The notes beneath the pieces were generated by a model. It had not been told where the DNA came from, did not search any database, and saw nothing but the letters and a program-made list of their open reading frames with translations. A stretch of DNA of 64,000 bases from [Clostridium] symbiosum (GTDB lineage: Bacteria; Bacillota; Clostridia; Lachnospirales; Lachnospiraceae): positions 1-64,000 of the forward strand of contig JAETSN010000013.1 of the NCBI GenBank assembly GCA_021769625.1. The letters are read 5' to 3'. Positions 54,279-62,887 of the stretch are shown here, one piece after another. How positions within the stretch are numbered: the first letter of the stretch is position 1; every line of letters starts with the position of its first letter. Made by a program: the position numbers and the translations under genes.

Positions 54279-54450
54279 AACATTCTTCTCCTTTTTTTTA
54301 ATCATACCATATTTTAGCACAAAAAGCACCCCGTACTTTTACAAGATGCTTCTTTAAATGTATTTGAGGAGTAAGATATGTTTTATACACTATCTTCATT
54401 TTACATATTACCACTATAAAAACGAAAAAAGCGAAAAAAACGAAATTATT

Positions 54451-54867
54451 TTATTTTTCTCCCATAAAATTATTTAATTCCATTCTAACACTGTCTGCTG
54501 TCGCTTTTCTTCCCAGCTTTATCGCTACTTCATCCCACGTCTTTCGTTCAAAATATTTCATCCGGACAATCCGCTGCATCCTCGCCGGTATGGTCTTCAT
54601 CCACTTATCGATTTTTGCCTTCATCTTTTCCGCCTGAAGTTTTCTCTCCTCCAACAGCTCCAGTTCATTTTTCAGTTTCCGACCATTCAGATCTGCTTCG
54701 ATTACCCCAGATACACGAAAGCTTCTCTGCTCATACGGAAACTCCGGATTACTCCCGGTCACCTTGTCATGCACCATCTCCTGTTTCCGCATGCTCCTGA
54801 TCTCATCTTCTATCTCTCTGATCAGTTCACAAATATCTATATAATCTGATAAGATCTTTTTATCCAA
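54451..54867 (-). CDS. Phage late transcription regulator, sigma-70 region 4-like
   Basis: About 138 residues if started at the TTG at 54867, which overlaps the previous stop and has a run of G upstream; an ATG at 54900 is also open. A long coiled coil (ELELLEERKLQAEKMKAKID) is followed by a C-terminal helix-turn-helix (YFERKTWDEVAIKLGRKATA). Such proteins before the terminase genes in Firmicutes phages switch on late genes. That function is by analogy. Confidence 0.7.
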   Translation of the reverse strand: MDKKILSDYIDICELIREIEDEIRSMRKQEMVHDKVTGSNPEFPYEQRSFRVSGVIEADLNGRKLKNELELLEERKLQAEKMKAKIDKWMKTIPARMQRIVRMKYFERKTWDEVAIKLGRKATADSVRMELNNFMGEK

Positions 54868-55357
54868 TGCTACCCCCCCATTCTTCAGCCAGTATTTCAA
54901 ATTCCACCATATCGTGCAGAAGGCCGTCTTGAAGTTTCGCTATCTGCCGATGGTATGCGCACTCCCGACCGCCATACTTTTTTATGAAATTCCGATATCC
55001 CCTGACTGCAGGATTATCTGCATAAGCTCTCCACGATATCCGGTTCATATGATACCTCTGGAACAGATCGCCTATCGCCTGATATACGTCCCTTGCAAAT
55101 TCCGCGCTCCCTTTCCTGAAACTTATGATCCCGAAGCCGTATGCTGACATAGCTGTCCAATTTATATCGTAGCATATGTATCCGATCACTTCGTCATTTT
55201 TATCGACTGATACAAAGTGGTGGCTGTCATAGTTGTGGTCCGGTATTTCTGGAATTTCATTACCGAGATCGCTGTAAAATATATTCTCGAGTTTATACCA
55301 AGAATTAATGCTCGCCTCAATTAACTTGTCTTTATATAACTGCGCTGGTTTTAACAT
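54860..55357 (-). CDS. GNAT family N-acetyltransferase (prophage)
   Basis: 165 residues. The GNAT fold can be followed: acceptor-side strands (HHFVSVDKNDEVIGYICYDI), the motif A region GFGIISFRKGSAEFARDVYQ where acetyl-CoA binds, and RISWRAYADNPAVRGYRNFI. The substrate is unknown. GNAT genes near the late regulator are frequent in Firmicutes prophages. Confidence 0.8.
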   Translation of the reverse strand: MLKPAQLYKDKLIEASINSWYKLENIFYSDLGNEIPEIPDHNYDSHHFVSVDKNDEVIGYICYDINWTAMSAYGFGIISFRKGSAEFARDVYQAIGDLFQRYHMNRISWRAYADNPAVRGYRNFIKKYGGRECAYHRQIAKLQDGLLHDMVEFEILAEEWGGSIG

Positions 55358-55480
55358 ACTGATCCTCCATCTAGTCCTATCAATTCCGCATTATCGAAAA
55401 TGTTTCCGATTACCCTGCATTTGTTTGCAACAATTTCATCGATGAAAAAAATTTTCTCATATTCTCATCTCCTTCATAAA

Positions 55481-55786
55481 TCAATAATCAGTTACTCCTA
55501 TTTTTCGATCATCAATGATCCTATACTCATCCGGCACACATGATGCCGCAGTTATTATCTGAGCAATATCTATCATTGGTTCTCTATAATCAATAATCGC
55601 CTGATCCGCATAAAGTCCCATATAATTGTTCGGATTACCACAATTTATGAACCTATATTCCACGTTTTCTGTACGAAATACTCTCTGGCTTCCGTACAAT
55701 ACACTTTCCGCCTCCATTTTCTCCAATATCCGTCTGGAATTTTTTAGCCGGCGTGGATTATCTGATAAATAACAAACTTTTAACAT
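55481..55786 (-). CDS. Hypothetical phage protein
   Basis: 101 residues, beginning MLKVCYLSDNPRRLKNSRRI and ending in EYRIIDDRKIGVTDY. Looks like a compact alpha/beta protein with no recognised motif. The 123-bp gap to the GNAT gene shows nothing clear. Confidence 0.6.
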   Translation of the reverse strand: MLKVCYLSDNPRRLKNSRRILEKMEAESVLYGSQRVFRTENVEYRFINCGNPNNYMGLYADQAIIDYREPMIDIAQIITAASCVPDEYRIIDDRKIGVTDY

Positions 55787-55817
55787 CGTTCACCCTCCCC
55801 ATCATTTAACAAATCTA

Positions 55818-55845
55818 TTGCAATTTAACCCCATCCTGTTATAAT
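55818..55845 (+). promoter_or_regulatory. Promoter of the phage tRNA
   Basis: TTGCAA (55818-55823), a 16-bp spacer and TATAAT (55840-55845), ending 9 nt before the tRNA. Confidence 0.6.
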
Positions 55846-55854
55846 AAATGTCAT

Positions 55855-55928
55855 GGAAGCATAGCTCAGCTGGGATGAGCGCTCGCCTGACTAGCGGGAG
55901 GCCAAGGGTTCGAGCCCCTTTGCTTCCA
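55855..55928 (+). tRNA. tRNA-Val (GAC)
   Basis: 74 nt with perfect stems: acceptor GGAAGCA/TGCTTCC, D stem GCTC/GAGC, anticodon stem CTCGC/GCGGG (one T-G pair), T stem AAGGG/CCCTT with loop TTCGAGC. The anticodon loop CTGACTA gives anticodon GAC (valine GUC codons). Position 37 is a pyrimidine, which is rare, and CCA is not encoded. It is the only gene on the plus strand within the phage segment. Confidence 0.85.
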
Positions 55929-55985
55929 TTTTTCGTGCTTTTAACTCTTTCAATACGGCTTCAGATTTTTCCTTTTGTGCCTTCC

Positions 55986-56408
55986 TTACCCTTTCCTCTC
56001 CTGAATGGGGTACCCGGCAGCATCCAACGGTCCCCACTGCTGTATCTCCTCCACATTTTCCATGATGATCACATCCGGAAGGATCGATTTCGCATGTTTA
56101 TATACTGCCCATGGCAGAATCCGCAGGCCGTGTTCCCGCGGCTTGCCTCCTTTTGCTTTGCTGTGACTCGTACAGTCCGGGCTTGCCCACATCAACGCCA
56201 CATGGCGCCCATTGACATATTTCTGCAGATCAACTTTGAAGATATCTTCCGTCAGATGCAGCGTATTCGGATGGTTGACGGTATGCATCCTGATCGCCTC
56301 AGGATCATGATTCACGGCAATATCCACATATCGTCCCAGCGCCATCTCTATCCCGACGCTTGCACCACCTCCGCCGGCAAAGCAGTCAATTATGATATTA
56401 TTTTTCAT
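55986..56408 (-). pseudogene. C5-cytosine DNA methyltransferase, truncated
   Basis: 140 residues, only the N-terminal half of a cytosine-5 methyltransferase. Motif I (IDCFAGGGGASVGIEMAL), motif IV with the catalytic Cys (ASPDCTSHSKAKGG) and motif VI (IIMENVEE) are present. Motifs VIII to X and the target-recognition domain are absent; the frame stops after GYPIQERKG, 57 bp before the tRNA. The enzyme would not methylate DNA by itself. It overlaps the upstream PP-loop gene by 4 nt. A deletion that brought in the tRNA is a likely cause. Confidence 0.75.
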
Positions 56409-57532
56409 GATTCTCCCTCTAATAAGTCAAAGAAATCCATCTGCCCTTCAATATTTGCCTTTCTTTTTTTCTCTTCCCTTATTCTGGCATCCTTATAGTC
56501 ATTGTATTTTTTCCGGTATTCATAGCTTTTCCCAAATATGTTCCACGCCGCCTTGACCACATTGGGCTCGTGTGGCCGTATCAGTTCCAGATCATCAACC
56601 GCTTTATATGAAATTGGGCATCCACAACATCCCGTTCTTGTAAGGCCGTAAACCTCATACGCATCGGAATACTTGATACTAAATCGTTCTTTGTACCATG
56701 CCTTGTCTTTGTCCGTGACATAATAAAGTGGCCTGAACCTGTATTGCCCGCTGCTAGTTTCCGTAAAGCACAGCGCTGTGTTATCTTTCCGCGGGACAGA
56801 CCTCATGCCTCCCTCGTCCCGGCGTTCCCCTGTGATGATCATTTCATAATCCTTTTGTGCTTCATGCGCCACCTGCTTCTTGCAGTAGTCACAGCATTTT
56901 GCGCTGATCTGGAAATCCGGTGGGTTTTCGTCGATGAAATCTCTCATATACTTTGAGGAATTTATCACCAGCTGGATGTTCGGTCTCGGCTCCCCTGCGG
57001 AATTACAACAGCAGAGGAAATTGATCAGGCTCTCGCATTTTGGGTACCGTTCTTTCAGTTCTGCCCGCTTTGCAGCCTTGTTATCTGCTTCTTCATATTC
57101 CTGTGCAATTGACAGCGGTACTCCTTTCTTCTGCCATTCTTCCAGCCCTGCAGACATTATCTTGGATACAAATGGAACCCCATGCTCCCTGACCGCCTGA
57201 ACGATGCCGACTTTTGGCCTGACTTCCTCAATTTCCACTCCATATTTCTCCGCGACAGCTTTTACATGGTCCTTAGTTGCTTTCATTTCCAATCCGGTAT
57301 TAAAGAATACATACTTTACTGGTGGAAGTGACGGTACGATCTCCCGTGCCGTTTCGATCAGATCGATCATGATGTCACTGTCCGCCCCCCCGGAATAGGA
57401 ACATATGGCTCTCGGATGCTGCCTGAGATGCGTCATTATGATGCCTAATATCGCCTGAAATTTTTCCGGCGCATCCAGATCCGCATAATCCGGCCTGTCT
57501 GTATATACTCTGCTTTTATATTGTTCTCCCAT
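56405..57532 (-). CDS. PP-loop (PAPS reductase/DndC-like) family protein
   Basis: 375 residues. The adenylate-forming PP-loop motif SYSGGADSDIM lies at about 45-55. A cysteine cluster follows: LCCCNSAG, KCCDYCKK and TGCCGCP, suggesting an iron-sulfur centre. The family covers sulfate reduction, tRNA thiolation and DndC-type phosphorothioation; phage members next to DNA methyltransferases are frequent, so DNA or tRNA modification is a reasonable guess. No other dnd genes are present. Confidence 0.85.
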   Translation of the reverse strand: MGEQYKSRVYTDRPDYADLDAPEKFQAILGIIMTHLRQHPRAICSYSGGADSDIMIDLIETAREIVPSLPPVKYVFFNTGLEMKATKDHVKAVAEKYGVEIEEVRPKVGIVQAVREHGVPFVSKIMSAGLEEWQKKGVPLSIAQEYEEADNKAAKRAELKERYPKCESLINFLCCCNSAGEPRPNIQLVINSSKYMRDFIDENPPDFQISAKCCDYCKKQVAHEAQKDYEMIITGERRDEGGMRSVPRKDNTALCFTETSSGQYRFRPLYYVTDKDKAWYKERFSIKYSDAYEVYGLTRTGCCGCPISYKAVDDLELIRPHEPNVVKAAWNIFGKSYEYRKKYNDYKDARIREEKKRKANIEGQMDFFDLLEGES

Positions 57533-57701
57533 TTTTCAAAAGAAGCCCGTGTACACGTCACCCCGGCCGGAGGCTGGCTCCTTTCTTTAAACTTTTATCC
57601 CTTTACATTTCTTTCCTTCTGCTGTCCTAAAATGTCATAAATATCCATCAGCACATCCGGCTAAAAATTTATCCAGAGATCAACTATCCGTTCTCCGTTT
57701 G

Positions 57702-58142
57702 TCACAATTTCGCCTCCATATCATCCAAATTCTGTATCATGGATTCATAACACGTTTCACACCCTGCGCTGTTTACCAGTGAACAATATTTATATCCATC
57801 CTGATAAACGACGACATCACATCGGATACAAGGTTCAAATTTTACTCCCATATATTTTTTAAAGTGATTACAATGGTATACTGGATAACATACACCGCCC
57901 CTGCACCAGTGAGCCTGCTCCCCCGGTTTATTCCAGTCCGACCACAAAGTTCTCAGCGGCTTATCGGGATGTGCCTTATCATATGGATCTTCGACTGCCC
58001 TTTTATCGTCAAAGCAATCTCCATTGGGGCATCTTCCTGACCACCAATATAAGCATTTCTTGCATATACACTGCCCGCATCCACCAAACGCAACTACTGG
58101 AATGCTGCTTAGATAATCAAATATATTTATTTGCTCTTTCAT
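57702..58142 (-). CDS. Cysteine-rich phage protein
   Basis: 146 residues with 14 cysteines in groups (GGCGQCICKKCLYW, GRCPNGDC, HWCRGGVCYPVYHC, EPCIRCD, YCSLVNSAGCETC), compatible with two or three zinc or iron-sulfur sites. No family name recognised. It lies between the replication and modification genes. The 169-bp gap at 57533-57701 shows nothing clear. Confidence 0.7.
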   Translation of the reverse strand: MKEQINIFDYLSSIPVVAFGGCGQCICKKCLYWWSGRCPNGDCFDDKRAVEDPYDKAHPDKPLRTLWSDWNKPGEQAHWCRGGVCYPVYHCNHFKKYMGVKFEPCIRCDVVVYQDGYKYCSLVNSAGCETCYESMIQNLDDMEAKL

Positions 58143-58162
58143 TTTTTTAACTTGCTATAGCG

Positions 58163-58393
58163 TTACCCCTGTCGAAGAATGACTTCTTTTTCCAACTGTT
58201 CATATACTGCGGATACCACCAGTAGAAGCCGCCTGTATAAATACTCAACATCCGTTCCTTTGTATCTCTGCAGCAGTTTTTCCCCATCTGAAGCTAAGCT
58301 GCTCCACTGGGTGTCATCCAGTTTCTGAAAACGATATTTACTTATCAGTCTCCAAATATCCACAAAAACTTTATAAGCATGCTCTTTTTTCAT
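58163..58393 (-). CDS. Small helical phage protein, unknown
   Basis: 76 residues, almost fully helical (VFVDIWRLISKYRFQKLDDT, later YRRLLLVVSAVYEQLEKEV). Overlaps the RusA gene by 4 nt, so it is translated with it. No function recognised. Confidence 0.65.
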   Translation of the reverse strand: MKKEHAYKVFVDIWRLISKYRFQKLDDTQWSSLASDGEKLLQRYKGTDVEYLYRRLLLVVSAVYEQLEKEVILRQG

Positions 58394-58782
58394 AATTCCT
58401 CAATCCTGATATAAATTCCTGGTACTTCCGACCAGATCTTTTCCACGATCTCAGATGCCACCAGCGCATCATCTTTCCAAAAGCCACACATGGTCATGCA
58501 GTCTTTCAACATTTTCTGCAGGTTATCTGTATCGGGTTTTGTGATCCGATATTCCCCGTTATTATGACTCCCCGCAGGAAAACACCACTTTGTTATCAGG
58601 CGGCATCCCTTGTTATAAGGTTTTTCAGGTTTGTGTCGTATTAAATATCCCATCAGCTTGCTTTTTGCCTTTTTTATTTCCGGTGGATCATAAAATACTG
58701 GCTTCCCCTTTATAACCGCTACCTGCTTTTCCTGATGTGTGCAGGTTGGCGGATGCATAGCCATAAAAAATTCAGTTGCCAT
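58390..58782 (-). CDS. RusA family Holliday junction resolvase
   Basis: 130 residues. The RusA active-site acidic residues are in ITKPDTDNLQKMLKDCM and FWKDDALVASE. It resolves branched recombination intermediates before packaging. It is encoded downstream of the primase-helicase and the putative origin. Confidence 0.88.
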   Translation of the reverse strand: MATEFFMAMHPPTCTHQEKQVAVIKGKPVFYDPPEIKKAKSKLMGYLIRHKPEKPYNKGCRLITKWCFPAGSHNNGEYRITKPDTDNLQKMLKDCMTMCGFWKDDALVASEIVEKIWSEVPGIYIRIEEL

Positions 58783-58846
58783 ATCCTTCTACTCCTTTTT
58801 CCCTGCTCAAGGTATGGTGCCCACCTGCAGTGCGGGGTGGGTGGTC

Positions 58847-59031
58847 GTCGTGCGTAAGCTGTCGCACGACTACCTACCCCCGCGTAGGTGGGGTGCGCAT
58901 AACCCTATACGTAGTATAGGTGTTGCGCACCCCTTTTTGCGCACCCCTCAAACAAATATATTTTTATATTTATATATGTATTCTCATCACTGCGCACAAC
59001 CTAGTCATGTGCACCTGTGCGCATATGCGCA
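58847..59031. other. Candidate phage replication origin
   Basis: In the gene-free gap 58783-59035 the palindrome TGCGCA occurs six times (starting 58894, 58924, 58938, 58991, 59018, 59026) on both sides of an AT-only-like tract (58951-58978). ACCTAGTCATG occurs twice (59000 and 59034 areas), and GTCGTGCG/CGCACGAC (58847-58870) forms a stem. Iterons plus AT-rich DNA next to the primase-helicase gene is the pattern of an origin. Not proven. Confidence 0.5.
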
Positions 59032-59035
59032 ATAC

Positions 59036-61291
59036 CTAGTCATGCTCCCTTCTCCTTATATAAATCTTTCCATCTCCCCCAGTATATTTTTCATAGTCCT
59101 TTTTTAAATCCCTCTTCTGACGCTTTCCATCCCCGAACCATGAAAGCAGTTCCTTGGACGATGTCTCCAACTTATCTGCCAACTCCTGTGCCGATACTTC
59201 CCGGCCATCCATTTCAATATTTGAGAATTCTACCTCAAACTCATTTCTCTTTTTTAACCTGCTGTTTTCTGCCTGCTTTTTCCTGTTTTCAGCTGCCTTT
59301 TTCCATACAGGCATCTCCGCCTCCGGCTGGATATCCCCCAGCGCTCCTGAAGGATCTGAACGGTGCACCGGATAATCAAACCAGAGGTTGACAGGCGGGA
59401 ATTTCGGGAATTCGCGCAGAGTTCCTTCAATGCGCCACGCGGTATACTTATGCACCCTTTTCAAGGCGGTGTTTATCAGGACTCCCAGCGCGCTGTATTG
59501 CTCAGCTGTCAGTTTCTTTTTACAGAATGCATCCATTTGTGACTGGCTGCACATTGCATCCTGAGATACCTCATCTTCCCAGTCATCAAAATACTTGTTC
59601 AAATATTCAATATAAGTATCACAGGCAGCTTTATTTTCCTCCTGCTTCAAGATGTCATCCGTCAATTCCAGCTCGATCAGATCAAGCAGTGCATCCGGAT
59701 CCCGCGCAAACACTCCAGAACCTGATGCCCTGTCCATAGAGCGCTTTCCGCCCTGGCTGCCCTTTGAGTGATGGTGGCAGTATATCACGGCACAATTCAG
59801 CTCCGTACATACCTTGTCAAACTGGTTACAGAAATTTGCCATCTGGTCAGCGCTGTTCTCATCGCCGGTGATGACCTTATAGATCGGATCAATGATAATG
59901 GCAATATAATTTTTCTTTGCCGCCCGCCGGATCAGCTTCGGCGCCAGTTTGTCCATCGGGATAGATTTCCCTCTTAGATTCCAGATATCAATGTTACCGA
60001 GATGGTCCGGCTGCCAGCCGAGGGCGGCATACACATCCTTAAAGCGATGCAGACAGCTTGCCCTGTCCAGTTCCAGATTGACATACATGATCTTGCCCTC
60101 AGAGCACTGCCAGCCAAGCCAGGAACGCCCTTCAGCGATGGCGCAGCATAATTCTATCAATGCAAAAGATTTTCCTGCTTTTGACGGTCCTGCGATCAGC
60201 ATCTTATGTCCCTGGCGGAGTACATTTTCTATCAGCGGCGGTGAAAGTTCCGGAAGATTTTCCCACACATCATGAAGCGATTCCGGTTCCGGGAGGTCAT
60301 CATTAACGCTCTCTATCCACTCATACCATTCATTCCACGATGCTTTCCCTATGTTGGTATCTACAAGAAACTGCTTATGCCCATTCCTCATGATCCCGGG
60401 CATTCTGGAAAGCCTGGACGGGTTCTTGTTCTGGCCATCGATCTTAAATCCATTCTTGTTACAGATATTGTAAAGATAATCTACCCTTTTCCTGTATTCC
60501 TGATAGTCTGCTGCATCTACGCGCACGACGGCGTGTAAGCTCTTGCCTCCACTATGGACTAAGCATGCTACTGGCAGTTCCAGTTCCCTGATGACAGCAT
60601 TCTGTTTCTCAATCTCAATAGAATCGGATTCCACTAACGCATATCTAAAATCTGTAACATTTTCATTTTTTATGCCCTTCCCGTCGACCGGATTAAAGCG
60701 TATCCACGCTCCCGCTTCCTCATTATAATCTCCTATGACATCCAGCATGTCGGAGCATCTGTCCAACTCCTGTATGAGCTGCCCCGCGGTCCTGTCCCAC
60801 ACGCCCTTTGTCGGCATATGTTTTCCATCTTTTACAAAAGTGCGAGTAACATATCCCACATTTTCAGTAGAATCAAACAGCACTTCCAAATACTGCATCA
60901 GCTCTTTTCTGGGATTCCACTCACTCGGCTCTGAGATCTCCTTTCCCTCCAACCAGCCGGAATCTATGATCACTTTCTCATCCCTGTTTATGACATCATT
61001 CCAGTCCAGTTCATACTCCGGACCGTGCTCCGGGCTCCATCCCTGGTCTTTAGCCATCTGCACAATTGTCCCGCCGGTTACAGGGGTACCAGCGCCGTTA
61101 AAGCTGTTCCATTTGCGCATACACTCTCCCGGATGGTAGCGCTTCTGGTCCCGCCGGCTCCAGTCATCCCAGTCAGCCGGCGAGAAACCTTCCTCCTTCA
61201 GCGCCATTCCCACAGCACACCACTCCTGATAATCCAATCTGGAAGGATCTATATGGTCTAATATATTTAAGATGTCATATCCTTCTGACAT
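59036..61291 (-). CDS. Phage primase-helicase (PriCT/RepA-like ATPase)
   Basis: 751 residues. The N-terminal 90 residues resemble PriCT (RLDYQEWCAVGMALKEEGFS). A primase-like part lies at about 160-330 (LPVACLVHSGGKSLHAVVRV). The RecA/DnaB-type ATPase follows: Walker A MLIAGPSKAGKSFALIEL (about 364-381), Walker B YIAIIIDPIYKV and CAVIYCHHHSKGS. The C-terminal 70 residues are basic. It should start and unwind at the adjacent candidate origin. It overlaps nothing and lies 3 nt from the SF2 helicase gene. Confidence 0.9.
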   Translation of the reverse strand: MSEGYDILNILDHIDPSRLDYQEWCAVGMALKEEGFSPADWDDWSRRDQKRYHPGECMRKWNSFNGAGTPVTGGTIVQMAKDQGWSPEHGPEYELDWNDVINRDEKVIIDSGWLEGKEISEPSEWNPRKELMQYLEVLFDSTENVGYVTRTFVKDGKHMPTKGVWDRTAGQLIQELDRCSDMLDVIGDYNEEAGAWIRFNPVDGKGIKNENVTDFRYALVESDSIEIEKQNAVIRELELPVACLVHSGGKSLHAVVRVDAADYQEYRKRVDYLYNICNKNGFKIDGQNKNPSRLSRMPGIMRNGHKQFLVDTNIGKASWNEWYEWIESVNDDLPEPESLHDVWENLPELSPPLIENVLRQGHKMLIAGPSKAGKSFALIELCCAIAEGRSWLGWQCSEGKIMYVNLELDRASCLHRFKDVYAALGWQPDHLGNIDIWNLRGKSIPMDKLAPKLIRRAAKKNYIAIIIDPIYKVITGDENSADQMANFCNQFDKVCTELNCAVIYCHHHSKGSQGGKRSMDRASGSGVFARDPDALLDLIELELTDDILKQEENKAACDTYIEYLNKYFDDWEDEVSQDAMCSQSQMDAFCKKKLTAEQYSALGVLINTALKRVHKYTAWRIEGTLREFPKFPPVNLWFDYPVHRSDPSGALGDIQPEAEMPVWKKAAENRKKQAENSRLKKRNEFEVEFSNIEMDGREVSAQELADKLETSSKELLSWFGDGKRQKRDLKKDYEKYTGGDGKIYIRRREHD

Positions 61292-61294
61292 TTA

Positions 61295-62887
61295 TCATGC
61301 TCCTTTATACTCCCATGGATTTATCTCACTCGGCACCTTCCAGCCGTTTGCCGCGATACGGTCTATCAGTTTTTTCGCAGTCTCAAACTGCCACATGCCG
61401 ACATGCTGGAAGCCTTTTCTCTCAAGGAAGCGGATCTGTTTTGGCGTGGTCAGCCCTTCCAATTTCCGTTTATTAAGCCTGTCCAATATCTTTGCCGCCT
61501 TCCCTGCATTGTCAATCTCGTCTGGCAGGATTCCCAGTTTTTCAAGTGTCGCTTTCTGTTTATCAGAAGGCGGTGCCGCTTCCCAGCCGAATGCCGGCAC
61601 GTAGCCTGAAAGGTCTTCCGCCTGTATGCTCATCTCAAACTGGAGTGGATCTACCAGTTTGCTCTTTCTGTGCCGCATCTCTGCAAGCTGTTTGGCAAGA
61701 GCCTCTTCCCGCTGTGCGACCACATCTTCAGAGGCGGCATTTTCTGCTTCTTCTATATCCACTGCTGCGCCGGCGGCGGCTTCGAGATTCTTTGTCATCT
61801 GCTGTGCCACATCATGGTCTGCACAGATAAGATCCGCCGGATGGCACAATTCATGCCGTTCTGTATGCCACAGAAAATCCAGCAGGAGAAGGTGCTCTTT
61901 GCCTGTCTCCGGTGACAGGCGTGTGCCACGCCCTACCATCTGGCAATACAGGCTACGCACTTTTGTCGGACGGAGTACTACAATGCAGTTCACCGACGGG
62001 CAGTCCCACCCTTCTGTCAACAGCATGGAATTGCATAATACATTGTATTTCCCGGCTTCAAAATCTCTCAGTATCTCAGCCCTGTCCGGACTGTTTCCGT
62101 TGACTTCCGCCGCTGAAAACCCGCTATCATTCAAGATGTCCCTGAATTTCTGGCTTGTTTTTACCAATGGAAGAAAAACTACGGTTTTCCTGTCCCCGCA
62201 GTATTTTGCCATCTCTCCGGCTATCTGGTGCAGATACGGATCCAGAGCGCTTGCAATATCTCCGCTCTTAAAATCTCCCGCCTGCACCCCGACGCCTGAC
62301 AGATCCATCTTTAACGGTACTGTCAGTGCCTTGATCGGCGCCAGATAACCTTCTTTTATTGCTTTTGGCATAGTATATTCATATGCCAGTGACTCAAAAT
62401 ACTCACCAAGGTTCTTCATATCTCCCCTGTCCGGCGTCGCAGTAACGCCGAGCACCTTTGCTTCCGGGAAATGCTTCATGACTTTCTGGTAGCTTTCCGA
62501 TATGCTGTGGTGCGCCTCATCTATGATGATCGTGCCAAAATAATTTTCAGGAAATCGGGAAAGCCGTTTTTCCCTCATCAGGGACTGTACCGATCCGACC
62601 GCAACCCGGAACCAGCTCCCGAGACAGCTTTCTTCTGCTTTTTCTACTGCACTTCCAAGCCCCGTTGTCTTAAATATTTTTTCAGCCGCCTGTTCCAGGA
62701 GCTCGCCGCGGTGGGCGAGTATCAGAACCCGTTCACCGCTTTTCACACATTCTTCCGCTATCTTGGCAAAAACTATTGTCTTTCCGCAGCCTGTGGGGAG
62801 GACTAAAAGTGTTTTCAGTATGCCCTTCTCCCATTCACCAAATATGCTCCGTTTTGCTTCCTCCTGATATGGCCTGAGCTCAACCAT
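61295..62887 (-). CDS. SF2 DEAD/DEAH helicase
   Basis: 530 residues. Motifs in order: Q-like start LRPYQEEAKRS, Walker A LPTGCGKTIVF (31-41), motif II IIIDEAHHS, motif III VTATPDRG, motif V LLTEGWDCPSVN and motif VI QMVGRGTRLSPETG. The C-terminal part is helical. Typical for phage recombination/replication modules. It shares one base with the DUF669 gene. Confidence 0.93.
   Translation of the reverse strand: MVELRPYQEEAKRSIFGEWEKGILKTLLVLPTGCGKTIVFAKIAEECVKSGERVLILAHRGELLEQAAEKIFKTTGLGSAVEKAEESCLGSWFRVAVGSVQSLMREKRLSRFPENYFGTIIIDEAHHSISESYQKVMKHFPEAKVLGVTATPDRGDMKNLGEYFESLAYEYTMPKAIKEGYLAPIKALTVPLKMDLSGVGVQAGDFKSGDIASALDPYLHQIAGEMAKYCGDRKTVVFLPLVKTSQKFRDILNDSGFSAAEVNGNSPDRAEILRDFEAGKYNVLCNSMLLTEGWDCPSVNCIVVLRPTKVRSLYCQMVGRGTRLSPETGKEHLLLLDFLWHTERHELCHPADLICADHDVAQQMTKNLEAAAGAAVDIEEAENAASEDVVAQREEALAKQLAEMRHRKSKLVDPLQFEMSIQAEDLSGYVPAFGWEAAPPSDKQKATLEKLGILPDEIDNAGKAAKILDRLNKRKLEGLTTPKQIRFLERKGFQHVGMWQFETAKKLIDRIAANGWKVPSEINPWEYKGA

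Noticed and set aside
56405-57532. PP-loop protein as a complete Dnd phosphorothioation system
   Set aside because: dndB, dndD, dndE and a cysteine desulfurase are absent from the window, so only a distant relation can be claimed.
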